Shown here piece after piece: positions 16,234 to 24,617 of a stretch of 64,000 bases of DNA. The notes under the pieces are model-generated. The model did no database searches and had not been told where the DNA came from. It saw nothing but the letters and a program-made list of their open reading frames with translations. Made by a program: the position numbers and the translations under genes. The stretch comes from Dyella japonica DSM 16301 (lineage in GTDB: Bacteria > Pseudomonadota > Gammaproteobacteria > Xanthomonadales > Rhodanobacteraceae): positions 1 to 64,000 of the forward strand of contig NZ_JPLA01000041.1 in the NCBI RefSeq assembly GCF_001010355.1. Direction: 5' to 3'. Position 1 is the stretch's first letter, and each line of letters opens with the position of its first letter.

Positions 16234-18429
16234 TCAGCGTCCCTGGTAGCCGCGGTCGCGCCGCACGCGATAGAGCTGGCTGTCGGCGCTGGCCAGCGCG
16301 GCGTCCAGCGGCATGTCACCGATGCGTATGGCATACCCCATGGTGAAACGGTTGGGCGCGCTGGCACGCGCCATTTCCAGTCGTCGCACGATGGCCAGCG
16401 TTTCCTGTTCGCCGGCGTGCGGCAGCAGCACGACGAATTCATCGCCGCCGGAGCGGATCACGATGTCGTCGGGTCGCACATGCATGGTGAGGAAGTGGCC
16501 CATCGCCACCAGCACTTCGTCGCCGCGCTGGTGGCCATGCGTATCGTTGACCGACTTGAAGCCCTCCAGGTCGATCACGATGCAGCCCCAGCGCTCGTTA
16601 TGGTTCAGCTGTTCGGAGACCTGGCCCAGGTAGCGTCGATTGAACAGGCCGGTCAGCGAATCGCGCACGCTCCATTCGCGCAGCTGGCTTTCATGGCGCA
16701 TGCGTTCGGTCACATCCAGCGCGTGGCCGAGCACATAGGGTTCCTCGTCCTCGGTATCGAGCGAATTGTGGAACTGCCAGACCAGGTTTCGTCCGTCCTT
16801 GGACTTGATCTGCAGCAGGCCATGCGCGACGCCTTCGCTGGTGACGCGGCGCAGATAGGCGTCAAAACTGCCGTGCAACGACGGATCCATCATCTCCTTG
16901 AACGGACGTCCCAGCAGCTCGCCGATCGAATACCCCAGCGATTGCGCCGCCGCCGGATTCACCGAAAGAATCGTGCCGTGCAGATCATGCGTGCAGATCA
17001 GGCCCAGGCTTTCCTCGAACAGCTTGCGGAAGCGCCGCTCGCTGCGCTGCACCGATTCCACCGCCTGCTTGCGTGCCGTGATGTCCTGGATCGCGCCGAT
17101 CAGCAGGCAAGGTTTGCCATGCTCGAATTCGACTGCACCCGCGGCGCGAACCCAGATGTGGCGTCCCTTGGCGGTGATCATCGGCAGCTCCAGATCCCAG
17201 CCTTTGCCGTCCTCGGCACCTCTGGCCACGGCCTGTTGGATCTGCTCGCGTGCTTCGGGGGCGTAGTAGTGGATCGCTTCGCCGAGCGTGGGGATATGGC
17301 CGGCCGGAAGATCGTGGATGGCGCAGGTCTGGTCCGACCAGGTGAGTTGGTGCGTGGCCAGGTCGAGCTGCCAGCCGCCCACGCCGGCCACGCGTCCCGA
17401 ACGATCGAGGAAGGCCTCGCTTTCATGCAGGCGGCGCTCCATGCGCTTGCGCTCAGACACATCCACCAGCGTGCCATACATCCATAGCGCCTTGCCGTCG
17501 TCGGTGCGGCTGATGACGCGGCCGCGCAGCAGGCCCCACAGCCAGTGGCCATGCTTGTGGCGCAGGCGCGCTTCGCTTTCGAACAGCGGACGTTCGCCGC
17601 GCAGGTGTTCCTGCAGGCATGCGTCCATCTGCGGCAAGTCGTCGGGATGGGTGAGGCGACGCTGCGCACCCTGGATGATGCCGCCTTCGTCCGCCTGCAC
17701 GTCGCGCCAGACGCTGGAAGAGAGCAGATCCAGATCCTCCAGCGCATATCCGAGAATGCTGGCCCACTGTTCGTTGAAGCGCATCTCGCCGGTCTGTACG
17801 TTCCATTCCCAGGTGCCTGCCTGCGACGCATCGAGGATCGCCGCCAGCCGCGTGCGGTCTTCCACCAGCAGGCGATGCAGCAAGGCTTCGCGGTGCAGCG
17901 ACTCGCTGCGCTCGAGCGCGGCCTTGCGTTGTTCCAACGCCTCGGCGGCGGCAATCGCCAGCGCCTGCAGGATGGCCGCATGCTCCCCGGACAAGCGCCG
18001 GGGCTGGCGATCGATCACGCATAACGCGCCCATGCGCAGGCCATCGTTCAGGGTGATCGGCGCGCCGGCGTAGAAGCGGATATGTGGGGCGCCGGTCACC
18101 AGCGGATTGTCGGCAAAGCGCGGATCTTCCGCCGCATCGGGCACGACGAAGGGCTGGTCGCCAAGTATGGTGTACGAACAGAAGGCCACGGCGCGCGAAG
18201 TCTCGCGGGTGCCCTCCAACCCCACGTTGGATTTGAACCATTGCCGTTGTTCGTCGACCAGGGTCATCAGCGCGATCGGGGCGCCAGTCAGCAGGGAGGC
18301 CGCCTTGGTCAGGGCATCGAACAAGGGCTCCGCTTCGGTATCCAGGACGCCCAGCTCAAGCAGGCGCTCGAGCCGTCGTCCTTCGTCGATGGATAGCGGA
18401 GCCGACACTGCCATAGAACCCCCGGGCAT
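16234..18429 (-). CDS. GAF-PAS-PAS-PAS diguanylate cyclase
   Basis: 731 residues, no membrane helices. It begins with a GAF domain (RLERLLELGVLDTEAEPLFD, about 20-165). Then come three PAS/PAC units (about 200-330, 340-450 and 460-590; each ends in DVSERKRMERR, DITARKQAVES or DVTERMRHESQ). The C-terminal GGDEF domain begins DSLTGLFNRRYLGQVSEQLN and carries an intact SGGDEF at about 656-661, so it should make cyclic di-GMP. The sequence before SGGDEF is IVIR, and the RxxD product-inhibition site four residues upstream is not evident. The signal is presumably cytosolic: redox, light or a small ligand. An alternative start at codon 6 (18414) has a G-run upstream. Convergent with poxB. Confidence 0.92.
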   Translation of the reverse strand: MPGGSMAVSAPLSIDEGRRLERLLELGVLDTEAEPLFDALTKAASLLTGAPIALMTLVDEQRQWFKSNVGLEGTRETSRAVAFCSYTILGDQPFVVPDAAEDPRFADNPLVTGAPHIRFYAGAPITLNDGLRMGALCVIDRQPRRLSGEHAAILQALAIAAAEALEQRKAALERSESLHREALLHRLLVEDRTRLAAILDASQAGTWEWNVQTGEMRFNEQWASILGYALEDLDLLSSSVWRDVQADEGGIIQGAQRRLTHPDDLPQMDACLQEHLRGERPLFESEARLRHKHGHWLWGLLRGRVISRTDDGKALWMYGTLVDVSERKRMERRLHESEAFLDRSGRVAGVGGWQLDLATHQLTWSDQTCAIHDLPAGHIPTLGEAIHYYAPEAREQIQQAVARGAEDGKGWDLELPMITAKGRHIWVRAAGAVEFEHGKPCLLIGAIQDITARKQAVESVQRSERRFRKLFEESLGLICTHDLHGTILSVNPAAAQSLGYSIGELLGRPFKEMMDPSLHGSFDAYLRRVTSEGVAHGLLQIKSKDGRNLVWQFHNSLDTEDEEPYVLGHALDVTERMRHESQLREWSVRDSLTGLFNRRYLGQVSEQLNHNERWGCIVIDLEGFKSVNDTHGHQRGDEVLVAMGHFLTMHVRPDDIVIRSGGDEFVVLLPHAGEQETLAIVRRLEMARASAPNRFTMGYAIRIGDMPLDAALASADSQLYRVRRDRGYQGR

Positions 18430-18507
18430 TCGTGCGCCAGACTATCCGCCGGTATTTGTGAGCACGCTGTGGTTGCGGTCACAGGGCGTGCCGCGGCCGC
18501 GATGAAA

Positions 18508-18536
18508 GCAGCCCCCACGCCGGGCGCAGGGGCTGC
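18508..18536 (-). terminator. Hairpin terminator of the alpha/beta hydrolase gene
   Basis: An 8-bp inverted repeat, GCAGCCCC and GGGGCTGC, lies just after the minus-strand hydrolase stop at 18545. On the minus strand the second arm is followed by TTTC, giving a weak intrinsic terminator. Confidence 0.55.
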
Positions 18537-18544
18537 CTGGTGCA

Positions 18545-19375
18545 TCAGCTCTTGAAGAACTCGAGCAGGTCCTTGTTGATCACGTCGTGATGGATGGTGA
18601 AGGCGCCATGCGGGTAGCCCGGATAGATCTTCAGCGTGGCGTTCTTGAGCAGCTTGGCCGACAGCAAGGCGGCGTCCTTGTACGGCACGACCTGGTCGTC
18701 GTCACCGTGCAGAACCAGGGCGGGCTGGTCGATCTTCTTCAAGTCTTCGGTGAAATTGGTTTCGGAGAAGGCCTTGATGCAGTCGTAGTGGGCCTTGGTG
18801 CCGCCCATCATGCCCTGGCGCCACCAGTTGTCGATGATGCCCTGCAGCGGCTTGGCGCCCGGGCGGTTGTAACCGTAGAACGGCCCTGAGGCGACATCCA
18901 CGTAGAACTGCGCGCGGTTGGCCGCGAGCGCCTCGCGGAAGCCGTCGAACACCTCGATCGGCAGGCCATCGGGGTTGTCCTTGGTCTTGAGCATGATCGG
19001 CGGCACGGCGCTGATCAGTACGACCTTGGCGGTGCGTTTCATGCCGTGGTTGGCCACGTAGTGGACCACCTCGCCGCCGCCGGTGGAGTGGCCCACATGG
19101 ATCGCATCGTGCAGATCCAGTTTCTCGGTCAGCGCGGCCAGGTCGGCCGCGTAGTGGTCCATGTCGTTGCCGTCTTCGGTCTGCGTGGAGCGACCATGGC
19201 CGCGACGGTCATGCGCGATGACGCGATAGCCGTGATCGAGGAAGAACAACATCTGTGCATCCCAGTCGTCGGCCGACAGCGGCCAGCCGTGGCTGAAGAC
19301 AATGGGCTGGCCCTTGCCCCAATCCTTGTAATAGATCTCGACGCCGTCTTTGGTGGTGATCGTACTGCTGCCCAT
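18545..19375 (-). CDS. Alpha/beta hydrolase, cofactor-free haloperoxidase/arylesterase type
   Basis: 276 residues, the standard length for non-haem chloroperoxidases and related arylesterases. The oxyanion region [14 protein letters not shown], the nucleophile elbow GHSTGGGE (Ser about residue 98), the acid Asp in [10 protein letters not shown] and the His in GYPHGAF form a complete catalytic triad. Such enzymes hydrolyse small esters and can make peracids. The natural substrate is unknown. The start at 19375 matches the family N-terminus ([17 protein letters not shown]). The open frame continues upstream without homology and is ignored. Confidence 0.9.
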   Translation of the reverse strand: MGSSTITTKDGVEIYYKDWGKGQPIVFSHGWPLSADDWDAQMLFFLDHGYRVIAHDRRGHGRSTQTEDGNDMDHYAADLAALTEKLDLHDAIHVGHSTGGGEVVHYVANHGMKRTAKVVLISAVPPIMLKTKDNPDGLPIEVFDGFREALAANRAQFYVDVASGPFYGYNRPGAKPLQGIIDNWWRQGMMGGTKAHYDCIKAFSETNFTEDLKKIDQPALVLHGDDDQVVPYKDAALLSAKLLKNATLKIYPGYPHGAFTIHHDVINKDLLEFFKS

Positions 19376-19739
19376 GTGCTTGCACCTGTTGGTTGAGTTG
19401 CGCGGGACGGAGACCTGGCGTCGTCGACGCCAGTTGAGGAGTGGAGCGATGGAACGTTGATGGCGAGTGGCAGCCGCGCACGACGACGTGGAAACGTGAC
19501 CGTCTCCCGTACTCGTTGATCCCTGTGGCTGGCGTGGCATCCGATCCGGGCGCGGGGAACAGCCAACGCCGGGCGGGTTATTGGCTGCGAAACCCAGCGT
19601 TGCGAGACAGCGCCGGTCGCACGACACGCCGAAAAAGAGTCCACTTTTGCGAGTGAAGTCGACGTCAAGCCAAACGGGCGTCACGGCTTGCTGCAGCGCG
19701 CTTGCTGAGCGGCGGGAATCGCGCCATGCGGGCGACGAA
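19376..19739. other. 364-base divergent intergenic region
   Basis: Lies between the minus-strand hydrolase and the plus-strand small protein. I see no tRNA, recognisable promoter consensus, strong hairpin or conserved short ORF in it. Frames open through it have coding-poor content. It presumably holds the two divergent promoters. Confidence 0.5.
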
Positions 19740-20036
19740 ATGGACGAGAAAGGGACCGGTGCAACGGTATCGCCTTTCGACCGAGGTCCCAAGAACGTGC
19801 GTTACTCCAAAGAGCAATGGGCAACGATGTTTGCCGAGCTGGACGAGGAACTCAACGGATTGGCCATGCGCGATGCGCCGGAAGAAGACTTGTGGGCTGC
19901 CTTCGAGCGGCTGGTCCAGGTGCCGTCATCGTCGATCGACCGTGCGGACAGCCGCTGGTGGTGGGAGCAGGTCTACGCCACGATGGAACGTCACGGGCTT
20001 ACCGAGCTGAGCCGGCAGGTGTCTGTCGCGCGCTGA
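19740..20036 (+). CDS. Small hypothetical protein
   Basis: 98 residues, acidic and Trp-rich, no signal peptide or membrane segment. It is helical in character: [20 protein letters not shown], then [15 protein letters not shown] and [18 protein letters not shown] do not recognise a family. The start at 19740 lacks a good ribosome binding site, and the frame is open further upstream to 19581. The sequence reads as protein-like (balanced, charged, amphipathic), so I take it as real but without function. Neighbours give no clue. Confidence 0.5.
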   Translation: MDEKGTGATVSPFDRGPKNVRYSKEQWATMFAELDEELNGLAMRDAPEEDLWAAFERLVQVPSSSIDRADSRWWWEQVYATMERHGLTELSRQVSVAR

Positions 20037-20222
20037 GCTTCCTGACGACGCAGCCGCCACGCCTGCGATCCTGCGCGTAGCTGCATCGGCGGCCAGTGAG
20101 ATGATCTGGCGTTTGCGTCTATCGAGCCCCGGGATGCCCCGGGGCTAGCAGTCGGTGCGGGTCACGCTCGCGTGACTGTGCGTGCTTGCAATGGTGAGCA
20201 GCGCGGTGCGCAAGCGGGCGTC

Positions 20223-20378
20223 TCAACCGGCCGGCTGTGCCGAGGTGGCAACCGGTGCTGCACTGGCGACAGCGGCGTTGGTGGAGATCGGAGCGGCAAT
20301 CATCGCACCCAGGGTCAGCACGCAGACCAGCATGCAGGCGGCGAACAGGCTGTGCAGCATCAGGTTCTCGAATTTCAT
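20223..20378 (-). CDS. Small single-span membrane protein, 51 residues
   Basis: The encoded peptide starts MKFENLMLHSLFAACMLVCV, continues through a hydrophobic stretch (about residues 8-29) to an Ala/Pro/Thr-rich tail, and ends in SAQPAG. The start has a very good ribosome binding site (GAAGGAG, seven bases before the ATG), which is the strongest evidence. The hydrophobic segment could be a membrane anchor or an uncleaved signal peptide. I know no function. Small exported peptides of this form occur beside metabolic genes in related bacteria. Not linked to a neighbour by operon structure. Confidence 0.6.
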   Translation of the reverse strand: MKFENLMLHSLFAACMLVCVLTLGAMIAAPISTNAAVASAAPVATSAQPAG

Positions 20379-20504
20379 GGTCGTACTCCTTCACGGGGTT
20401 GGGTGGCTTTCACTGGGTATATGGCAAGCCCCGTGCCAACCGTGGCCATCGCTTGAAACCCGCATTCCCAAGCCATTTCTGCGCACCATCGCGCAACAGC
20501 GGCA

Positions 20505-20560
20505 GTGTCCGCGGACGGTGTCCGGACAAGCCCGGCGGACTGCGGACACGTGCAGCGGAC
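20505..20560. promoter_or_regulatory. Cluster of GTCCG/CGGAC dyads, candidate operator
   Basis: Within 56 bases are GTGTCCGC (20505-20512), a perfect TGTCCGGACA palindrome (20519-20528), CGGCGGAC, GCGGACAC (20542-20549, complement of the first) and GCGGAC (20555-20560). It lies in the 341-base gap between the small membrane protein and the class V aminotransferase, about 160 bases before the latter. The repeated unit suggests an operator for a dimeric regulator. No other feature is visible in this gap. Confidence 0.4.
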
Positions 20561-20719
20561 GCGTTGGACGTGGAGACCGCGTGAACGCCGTTCGTTTTGG
20601 CGGAGCGATCCATCGAAAATCCTTGTGCTAGCGTGCGCCATCTGTTTGCCGCGGCCGCGCCCATCGGAGATGGACGGCCATCGGCTCTACCGCATCAAGG
20701 AATACGCGCTGTGCCGCCG

Positions 20720-21913
20720 ATGGCCCCCCTGATTTCCCGCGAGCTGTTCGACATGCCGCCCACCGTGCAGTGGTTTTCGCATTGCAAGGATGGCCCCTTG
20801 CCGCGCGCCTCGGCCGCCGCGGTGCGAGCGTTGATGGCGTCGGAGTTGCGGCCCTGGGAGGTACGCTGGAACGAGGACTTCCTCGACGTGCAGCGTTCGT
20901 TGCGCGAGATCGGCGCCACGCTGCTGGGCGTCGATACGCAGGACATCAGCCTGGTCACCTGCACCTCCACCGGCCTGGAAGCGGTGGCCTTGGGTTATGC
21001 GTGGCAGGCCGGCGACGAGGTGGTGATTCCCGCCGGCGAGTTCCCCAGCAATCGACTGCCGTGGCTGGCGCTGGCCGGCAAGGGCGTGCGGTGCAGGGAA
21101 GTGGAGCTGTGGACAGGCCAGCTCGCCCAGCCTTCCGTGGCGCCGGATGCCAGGATCGAACCGGAACAGCGCTTACTCGATGCGATTACCCCGAGCACGC
21201 GCGTGATGGCGGTGTCGTGGGTGCGCTATCAGGATGGCATCCGTCTCGATCTGGAAAAGCTCGGGCGTGGTTGCCGCGCACGCGGCGTGCATCTGGTGGT
21301 CGATGGCATCCAGGGCGCGGGCACGGTGGCGACTTCGTTGGAGGACGTCAGTGCGTTTGCCAGCGGCGGGCACAAGGGTCTGCTCGGCATGCAGGGGCAG
21401 GGGCTGCTGTGGACCGAGCGCGGCTTCCGTCAACAACTCATACCGCTGGGTACCTGGCTCTCCGCGCCGGATGATTTTTCGCAGAGCGGTGCACAGGCGA
21501 CCAGCGACGCGCTATGGGCCACCGACGGGCGGCGCCTTGAAGCAGGCAGCCCGTCGATCGTGTCATGCGCCGCGCTGGCGTCGTCCATCCGCCTGCTGGT
21601 GGAAAGCGGCGGTGCGGCCAGGCTGCAGGCGCACATCGTGGGCCTGCAGCGCGGCCTGCTGGCCGCCTTGGCGCAGAGTCCGGCGTGGGCTGACGAAGCG
21701 CGCCGCTTGGACGAACTCGTCACTGCCGGCAGGTTGGGATCCATCCTGTCGTTCGCTGTTTCGGCGGAACACTGCGAACGCTTCCTTCGCGCCGCCGACG
21801 CGCAAGGCATCAGCGCCAGCACACGCGAAGGCTATCTGCGCATAGCCCTGCATGGCTGGCATGACGCAGGCGATATCGACCGCTGCGCCGCGTGGTTGTT
21901 GGCGCAGAGCTGA
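20720..21913 (+). CDS. Class V PLP-dependent aminotransferase-like enzyme
   Basis: 397 residues. The fold-type I class V pattern is clear: a Cys/Thr-rich cofactor region (LVTCTSTGLEAVALGY), HLVVDGIQGAGTV with the PLP-pyridine Asp, and the Schiff-base Lys in SGGHKGLLG (about residue 220). The family includes selenocysteine lyase/cysteine desulfurase-like enzymes and isopenicillin-N epimerase-like proteins. Here the normal catalytic Cys loop of a desulfurase is not recognisable, so a racemase, lyase or epimerase-like role is possible. The start at 20720 (MAPLISRELF) is the first that gives a family-like N-terminus, and ATGs at 20597 and 20753 are alternatives. It stands alone. Confidence 0.8.
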   Translation: MAPLISRELFDMPPTVQWFSHCKDGPLPRASAAAVRALMASELRPWEVRWNEDFLDVQRSLREIGATLLGVDTQDISLVTCTSTGLEAVALGYAWQAGDEVVIPAGEFPSNRLPWLALAGKGVRCREVELWTGQLAQPSVAPDARIEPEQRLLDAITPSTRVMAVSWVRYQDGIRLDLEKLGRGCRARGVHLVVDGIQGAGTVATSLEDVSAFASGGHKGLLGMQGQGLLWTERGFRQQLIPLGTWLSAPDDFSQSGAQATSDALWATDGRRLEAGSPSIVSCAALASSIRLLVESGGAARLQAHIVGLQRGLLAALAQSPAWADEARRLDELVTAGRLGSILSFAVSAEHCERFLRAADAQGISASTREGYLRIALHGWHDAGDIDRCAAWLLAQS

Positions 21914-21968
21914 CCGCTCACCCGACACAGATGCCCACACGATCGCGGGCATCCGTAGCAGCTGACGA

Positions 21969-22763
21969 TCAGGCGATCGAGCGCACCACGCCGCCATCCA
22001 CGCGCACCGCCGCGCCATTGGTGGCCGAAGCCTGTTCGGAAGCGAGATAGACCGAGAGGTTGGCCACTTCCTCGACCGTGGCCAGACGCTTGATCAGCGA
22101 CGACGGGCGATGGGTCTGGATGAAATCGCGCTCCACCTGATCCTGCGAGATGCCTTGATCGTTGGCGATCTTTGCGAAGAAATCGCCGACGCCTTCGGAG
22201 CGGGTCGGGCCAGGCAGGATCGCGTTCACCGTCACGCCGGTGCCGGCGAGCGTTTCGGCCAGGCCTCGCGACACGGCCAGCTGCGCCGTCTTGGTGGTGC
22301 CGTAGTGGACCATCTCGGCGGGAATCTGCAGGCCCGATTCGCTGGAGATGAACTGGATGCGGCCCCAGCCGCGCTTGGCCATGCCTTGCGCATAGTGGCG
22401 CGACAGGCGCACGCCGCTGAGCACGTTCACTTCGAAGAAGCGCGTCCAGTCCTCGTCGGGAATATCGAAGAACGCCTTGGGCTCGAAGATGCCCAGATTG
22501 TTGACCAGGATGTCTGCCTCGGGCACCTGCGCGATCAGCTGGCGCGCACCTTCGGCGCTGCCCAGGTCGCCGGCCACGCCGCTGAGCGTGGCCTTCGGCA
22601 CGCTGCTCTTGATGGCGGCGATGGCCTCGTCCACGCGCGCCTGCGTGCGGCCCGTGACGACCACGTGGGCGCCGGTGCCGGCCAGGCCGGTGGCGATGGC
22701 CAGGCCAATGCCGGCGGTGGAACCCGTGACGATGGCCGTGCGGCCGGTGAGGTCGATTTGCAT
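21969..22763 (-). CDS. Short-chain dehydrogenase/reductase
   Basis: 264 residues, classical SDR: TGSTAGIGLAIATGL cofactor motif near residue 14, NNLGIF (the NNAG element, with Leu for Ala), catalytic ISSES...HYGTTKTA (Ser, Tyr, Lys) and ILPGPTRSEG after the active site. The Arg after the Gly motif (VTGRTQAR) suggests NADP(H). The substrate is unknown. It is convergent with the aminotransferase and divergent from the ABM protein at 22967. Confidence 0.9.
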   Translation of the reverse strand: MQIDLTGRTAIVTGSTAGIGLAIATGLAGTGAHVVVTGRTQARVDEAIAAIKSSVPKATLSGVAGDLGSAEGARQLIAQVPEADILVNNLGIFEPKAFFDIPDEDWTRFFEVNVLSGVRLSRHYAQGMAKRGWGRIQFISSESGLQIPAEMVHYGTTKTAQLAVSRGLAETLAGTGVTVNAILPGPTRSEGVGDFFAKIANDQGISQDQVERDFIQTHRPSSLIKRLATVEEVANLSVYLASEQASATNGAAVRVDGGVVRSIA

Positions 22764-22966
22764 GCGATGGACTCCGGAAGGGGGATGGGAACGTGTGGTC
22801 GAGCCGACCTACCCGAGTCAGCTTGAGGCTGTCCGTGTCAATCGCAAGTCCACGCCGGGCCCTGTTCGACGAAGTCGCACATGTTCATCGACGGGGCCGG
22901 ACGTGTTGGCATCGCGCGCATCCGATCATGCATCACCCCCATCCTTTCGATCCAGCGAGCATCCCC

Positions 22967-23299
22967 ATGAGCGAGACGATTGCCTTCATCGTTCGACTGC
23001 CGGCCAGACACGACCACGTACGCGACCTCGAACAGGGTTTGCTCGAGGTGCTCGATGCCATGGCGGGTGAACCGGACTTTGTCACCACCTATCTGCATCA
23101 GCCGCCGGACGATCCGGACACCTTCGTGCTGTACGAAGTGTGGGCATGCAGCAGGGAGCATTTCATGCAGCATCACCTGGGCAAGCCGTACCGGCAGGCC
23201 TATGAGGCGCAGCTGCCGCAGTGGTTGCGGGCGGAGCGCAGCATCGAATTCCTGGATCTCAAGCGCAGCTATCACGCGGCGCTGGCGGAAGCCGCGTGA
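22967..23299 (+). CDS. Antibiotic biosynthesis monooxygenase (ABM) domain protein
   Basis: 110 residues, a single ferredoxin-like ABM fold: IAFIVRLPARHDHVRDLEQGL, then DFVTTYLHQPPDDPDTFVLYEVWACSREHF. Proteins of this family (YgiN-like) are cofactor-free quinol monooxygenases or stress-related dimers. It lies divergent from an SDR, a frequent pairing for aromatic or quinone detoxification (inference). The start at 22967 gives the family N-terminus. An ATG at 22928 would add 13 residues with no homology. Confidence 0.8.
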   Translation: MSETIAFIVRLPARHDHVRDLEQGLLEVLDAMAGEPDFVTTYLHQPPDDPDTFVLYEVWACSREHFMQHHLGKPYRQAYEAQLPQWLRAERSIEFLDLKRSYHAALAEAA

Positions 23300-23343
23300 T
23301 CGGTTCGCTATGACAACACAGCTGCCGCCGACACCGCGGCCGG

Positions 23344-23550
23344 CTATTCGATGGTGAAGCCGACCTTCAACGTCACCTGCCAATAGGCAACCTTGCCCTC
23401 ATCCACGTGCCCGCGCGTTTCGATCACGTGGAACCAGCGGATATTGCGGATCGTCTTGGAGGCATGCGCGATGGCGGTGCGGATGGCGTCGTCGCAGCTG
23501 GTCTTGGAGGAGCCGGTCAGTTCGATGGACTTGTAGACGTGGTCGGACAT
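23344..23550 (-). CDS. Dodecin (flavin-binding storage protein)
   Basis: 68 residues, the usual dodecin length. The pattern HVYKSIELTGSSKTSCDDAI, RWFHVIETRGHV and VAYWQVTLKVGF fits the dodecin beta-alpha-beta-beta fold. The Trp in RWFHV is the residue that stacks on the bound flavin. Dodecins form hollow dodecamers that sequester FMN, riboflavin or CoA (family knowledge). The start at 23550 is preferred because it removes an 11-residue non-conserved extension. Confidence 0.9.
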   Translation of the reverse strand: MSDHVYKSIELTGSSKTSCDDAIRTAIAHASKTIRNIRWFHVIETRGHVDEGKVAYWQVTLKVGFTIE

Positions 23551-23626
23551 GCGCGTGGTCTCGGTGGGAGCCTGCCCATACACAGGCGTCCACCCAGTCC
23601 ATACCCACGCTCGCCAACGAGATGTG

Positions 23627-23647
23627 AAGAGCGGCGCGGCCGCTCTT
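23627..23647 (-). terminator. Hairpin after folE2
   Basis: A 9-bp perfect inverted repeat AAGAGCGGC with a 3-base loop lies 14 bases past the FolE2 stop on the minus strand, at the end of the sigma/protease/FolE2 unit. No T-run follows. Confidence 0.55.
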
Positions 23648-23661
23648 GGCTCTCGCCGTGC

Positions 23662-24579
23662 CTATCGACGCTTGCTCGCGTACGCCACGGCGTCATGCGC
23701 GTGCAGACTTTCCTGGTGTTCCAGCCGCACGTGGAAATCGGCGAGACGATCGTCGGCGTCCAGCACGCGCTGGATGCGCCGCGCGGCGTCCTCGCAGAAC
23801 ATCAGGTTGGCGCCGTTGGCGAGCGCAAACGCCTGCTCGTCCTCGCGCTTGACCGCCGTCTGCACCGGCGTGCCCAGCGCCGCTTCCACCTGGTCGATCA
23901 GGCTGATCACATCCAGCGGCGCGCCGTGCGCGATCCGTGCGGATACATGCGCCACGCTGCGCTGGGCATGCGGCGTGGCCACGATGCCTTGCTCGCTGCC
24001 CAGCCAGGCGAACACGTCGTCATGCTGCAAGGGCTCATGCGCCGGGAAATCCTGCGCGAAATGCTGCTGGATCAACTGGCGCGACAAGGCCGCCGAGGCA
24101 GGGCAGGTGGAGGAATAAGTGATGTCGGTGGCCAGGCTCAGCTCGAAACCCTCGTGGCCGAGCGTGGCTTCGAGCGTGACGGGATAGCTGCGCCAGCCGT
24201 AGTAATCGCTGCGCAGTGCCTTGCGCGGCAGCAGCTGGTCGAAGCGCAGGCGGATGCGCGCGCGGTCGGCGAGCTCCTGATGCGAATGCAGGAAGGCGCG
24301 CAGCAGGCGTTCGAGCGTGAACGGACTGAGCGCCGTGGCGCCCAGGTGTTCGTCGATCAGGAGATACAGGCGCGACATGTGGATGCCGCGTCGGTCGGTG
24401 CGCACCAGGTTGACGAAGGCGTCCAGTCGGGCATGCACCTGCTGGATGTCGCCGTCGCCTGCGTCGATGCGCACGGGAGCGTCGATGCCTGCCATGCCGA
24501 CCCAGTCGAGTGGGCCGCCCAGATAGGGCTGGGTGGCGACGTCGGGCATGCAGGAGGGGGCTTCGGCAATCTGCTTCAC
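23662..24579 (-). CDS. folE2: GTP cyclohydrolase FolE2 (type IB)
   Basis: 305 residues from a GTG start at 24579. It converts GTP to 7,8-dihydroneopterin triphosphate, the first step of folate synthesis. The family motifs include LDWVGMAGIDAPV near the N-terminus, RGIHMSRLYLLIDE (the MSR region) and TYSSTCPASAALSRQL with the catalytic Cys (about residue 160). Many FolE2 proteins read CPCS at this point, while this one reads CPAS. FolE2 isozymes tolerate metals other than zinc and are often induced by zinc starvation (family knowledge). No Zur box was recognised. Last gene after sigma, anti-sigma and protease, 38 bases behind the protease. The ATG at 24549 is an alternative start. Confidence 0.9.
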   Translation of the reverse strand: MKQIAEAPSCMPDVATQPYLGGPLDWVGMAGIDAPVRIDAGDGDIQQVHARLDAFVNLVRTDRRGIHMSRLYLLIDEHLGATALSPFTLERLLRAFLHSHQELADRARIRLRFDQLLPRKALRSDYYGWRSYPVTLEATLGHEGFELSLATDITYSSTCPASAALSRQLIQQHFAQDFPAHEPLQHDDVFAWLGSEQGIVATPHAQRSVAHVSARIAHGAPLDVISLIDQVEAALGTPVQTAVKREDEQAFALANGANLMFCEDAARRIQRVLDADDRLADFHVRLEHQESLHAHDAVAYASKRR

Positions 24580-24617
24580 GGTGGGGATCCGCGATAAGGG
24601 AGAAAACGGGTGTGACG

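Noticed and set aside
20119-20394. 91-codon minus-strand open frame over the small membrane protein
   Set aside because: It is another frame; the frame with a good ribosome site and a hydrophobic N-terminus is 20223-20378.
23957-24035. Possible programmed frameshift in FolE2
   Set aside because: The minus-strand frame runs unbroken from 24579 to 23662 with all motifs in order.
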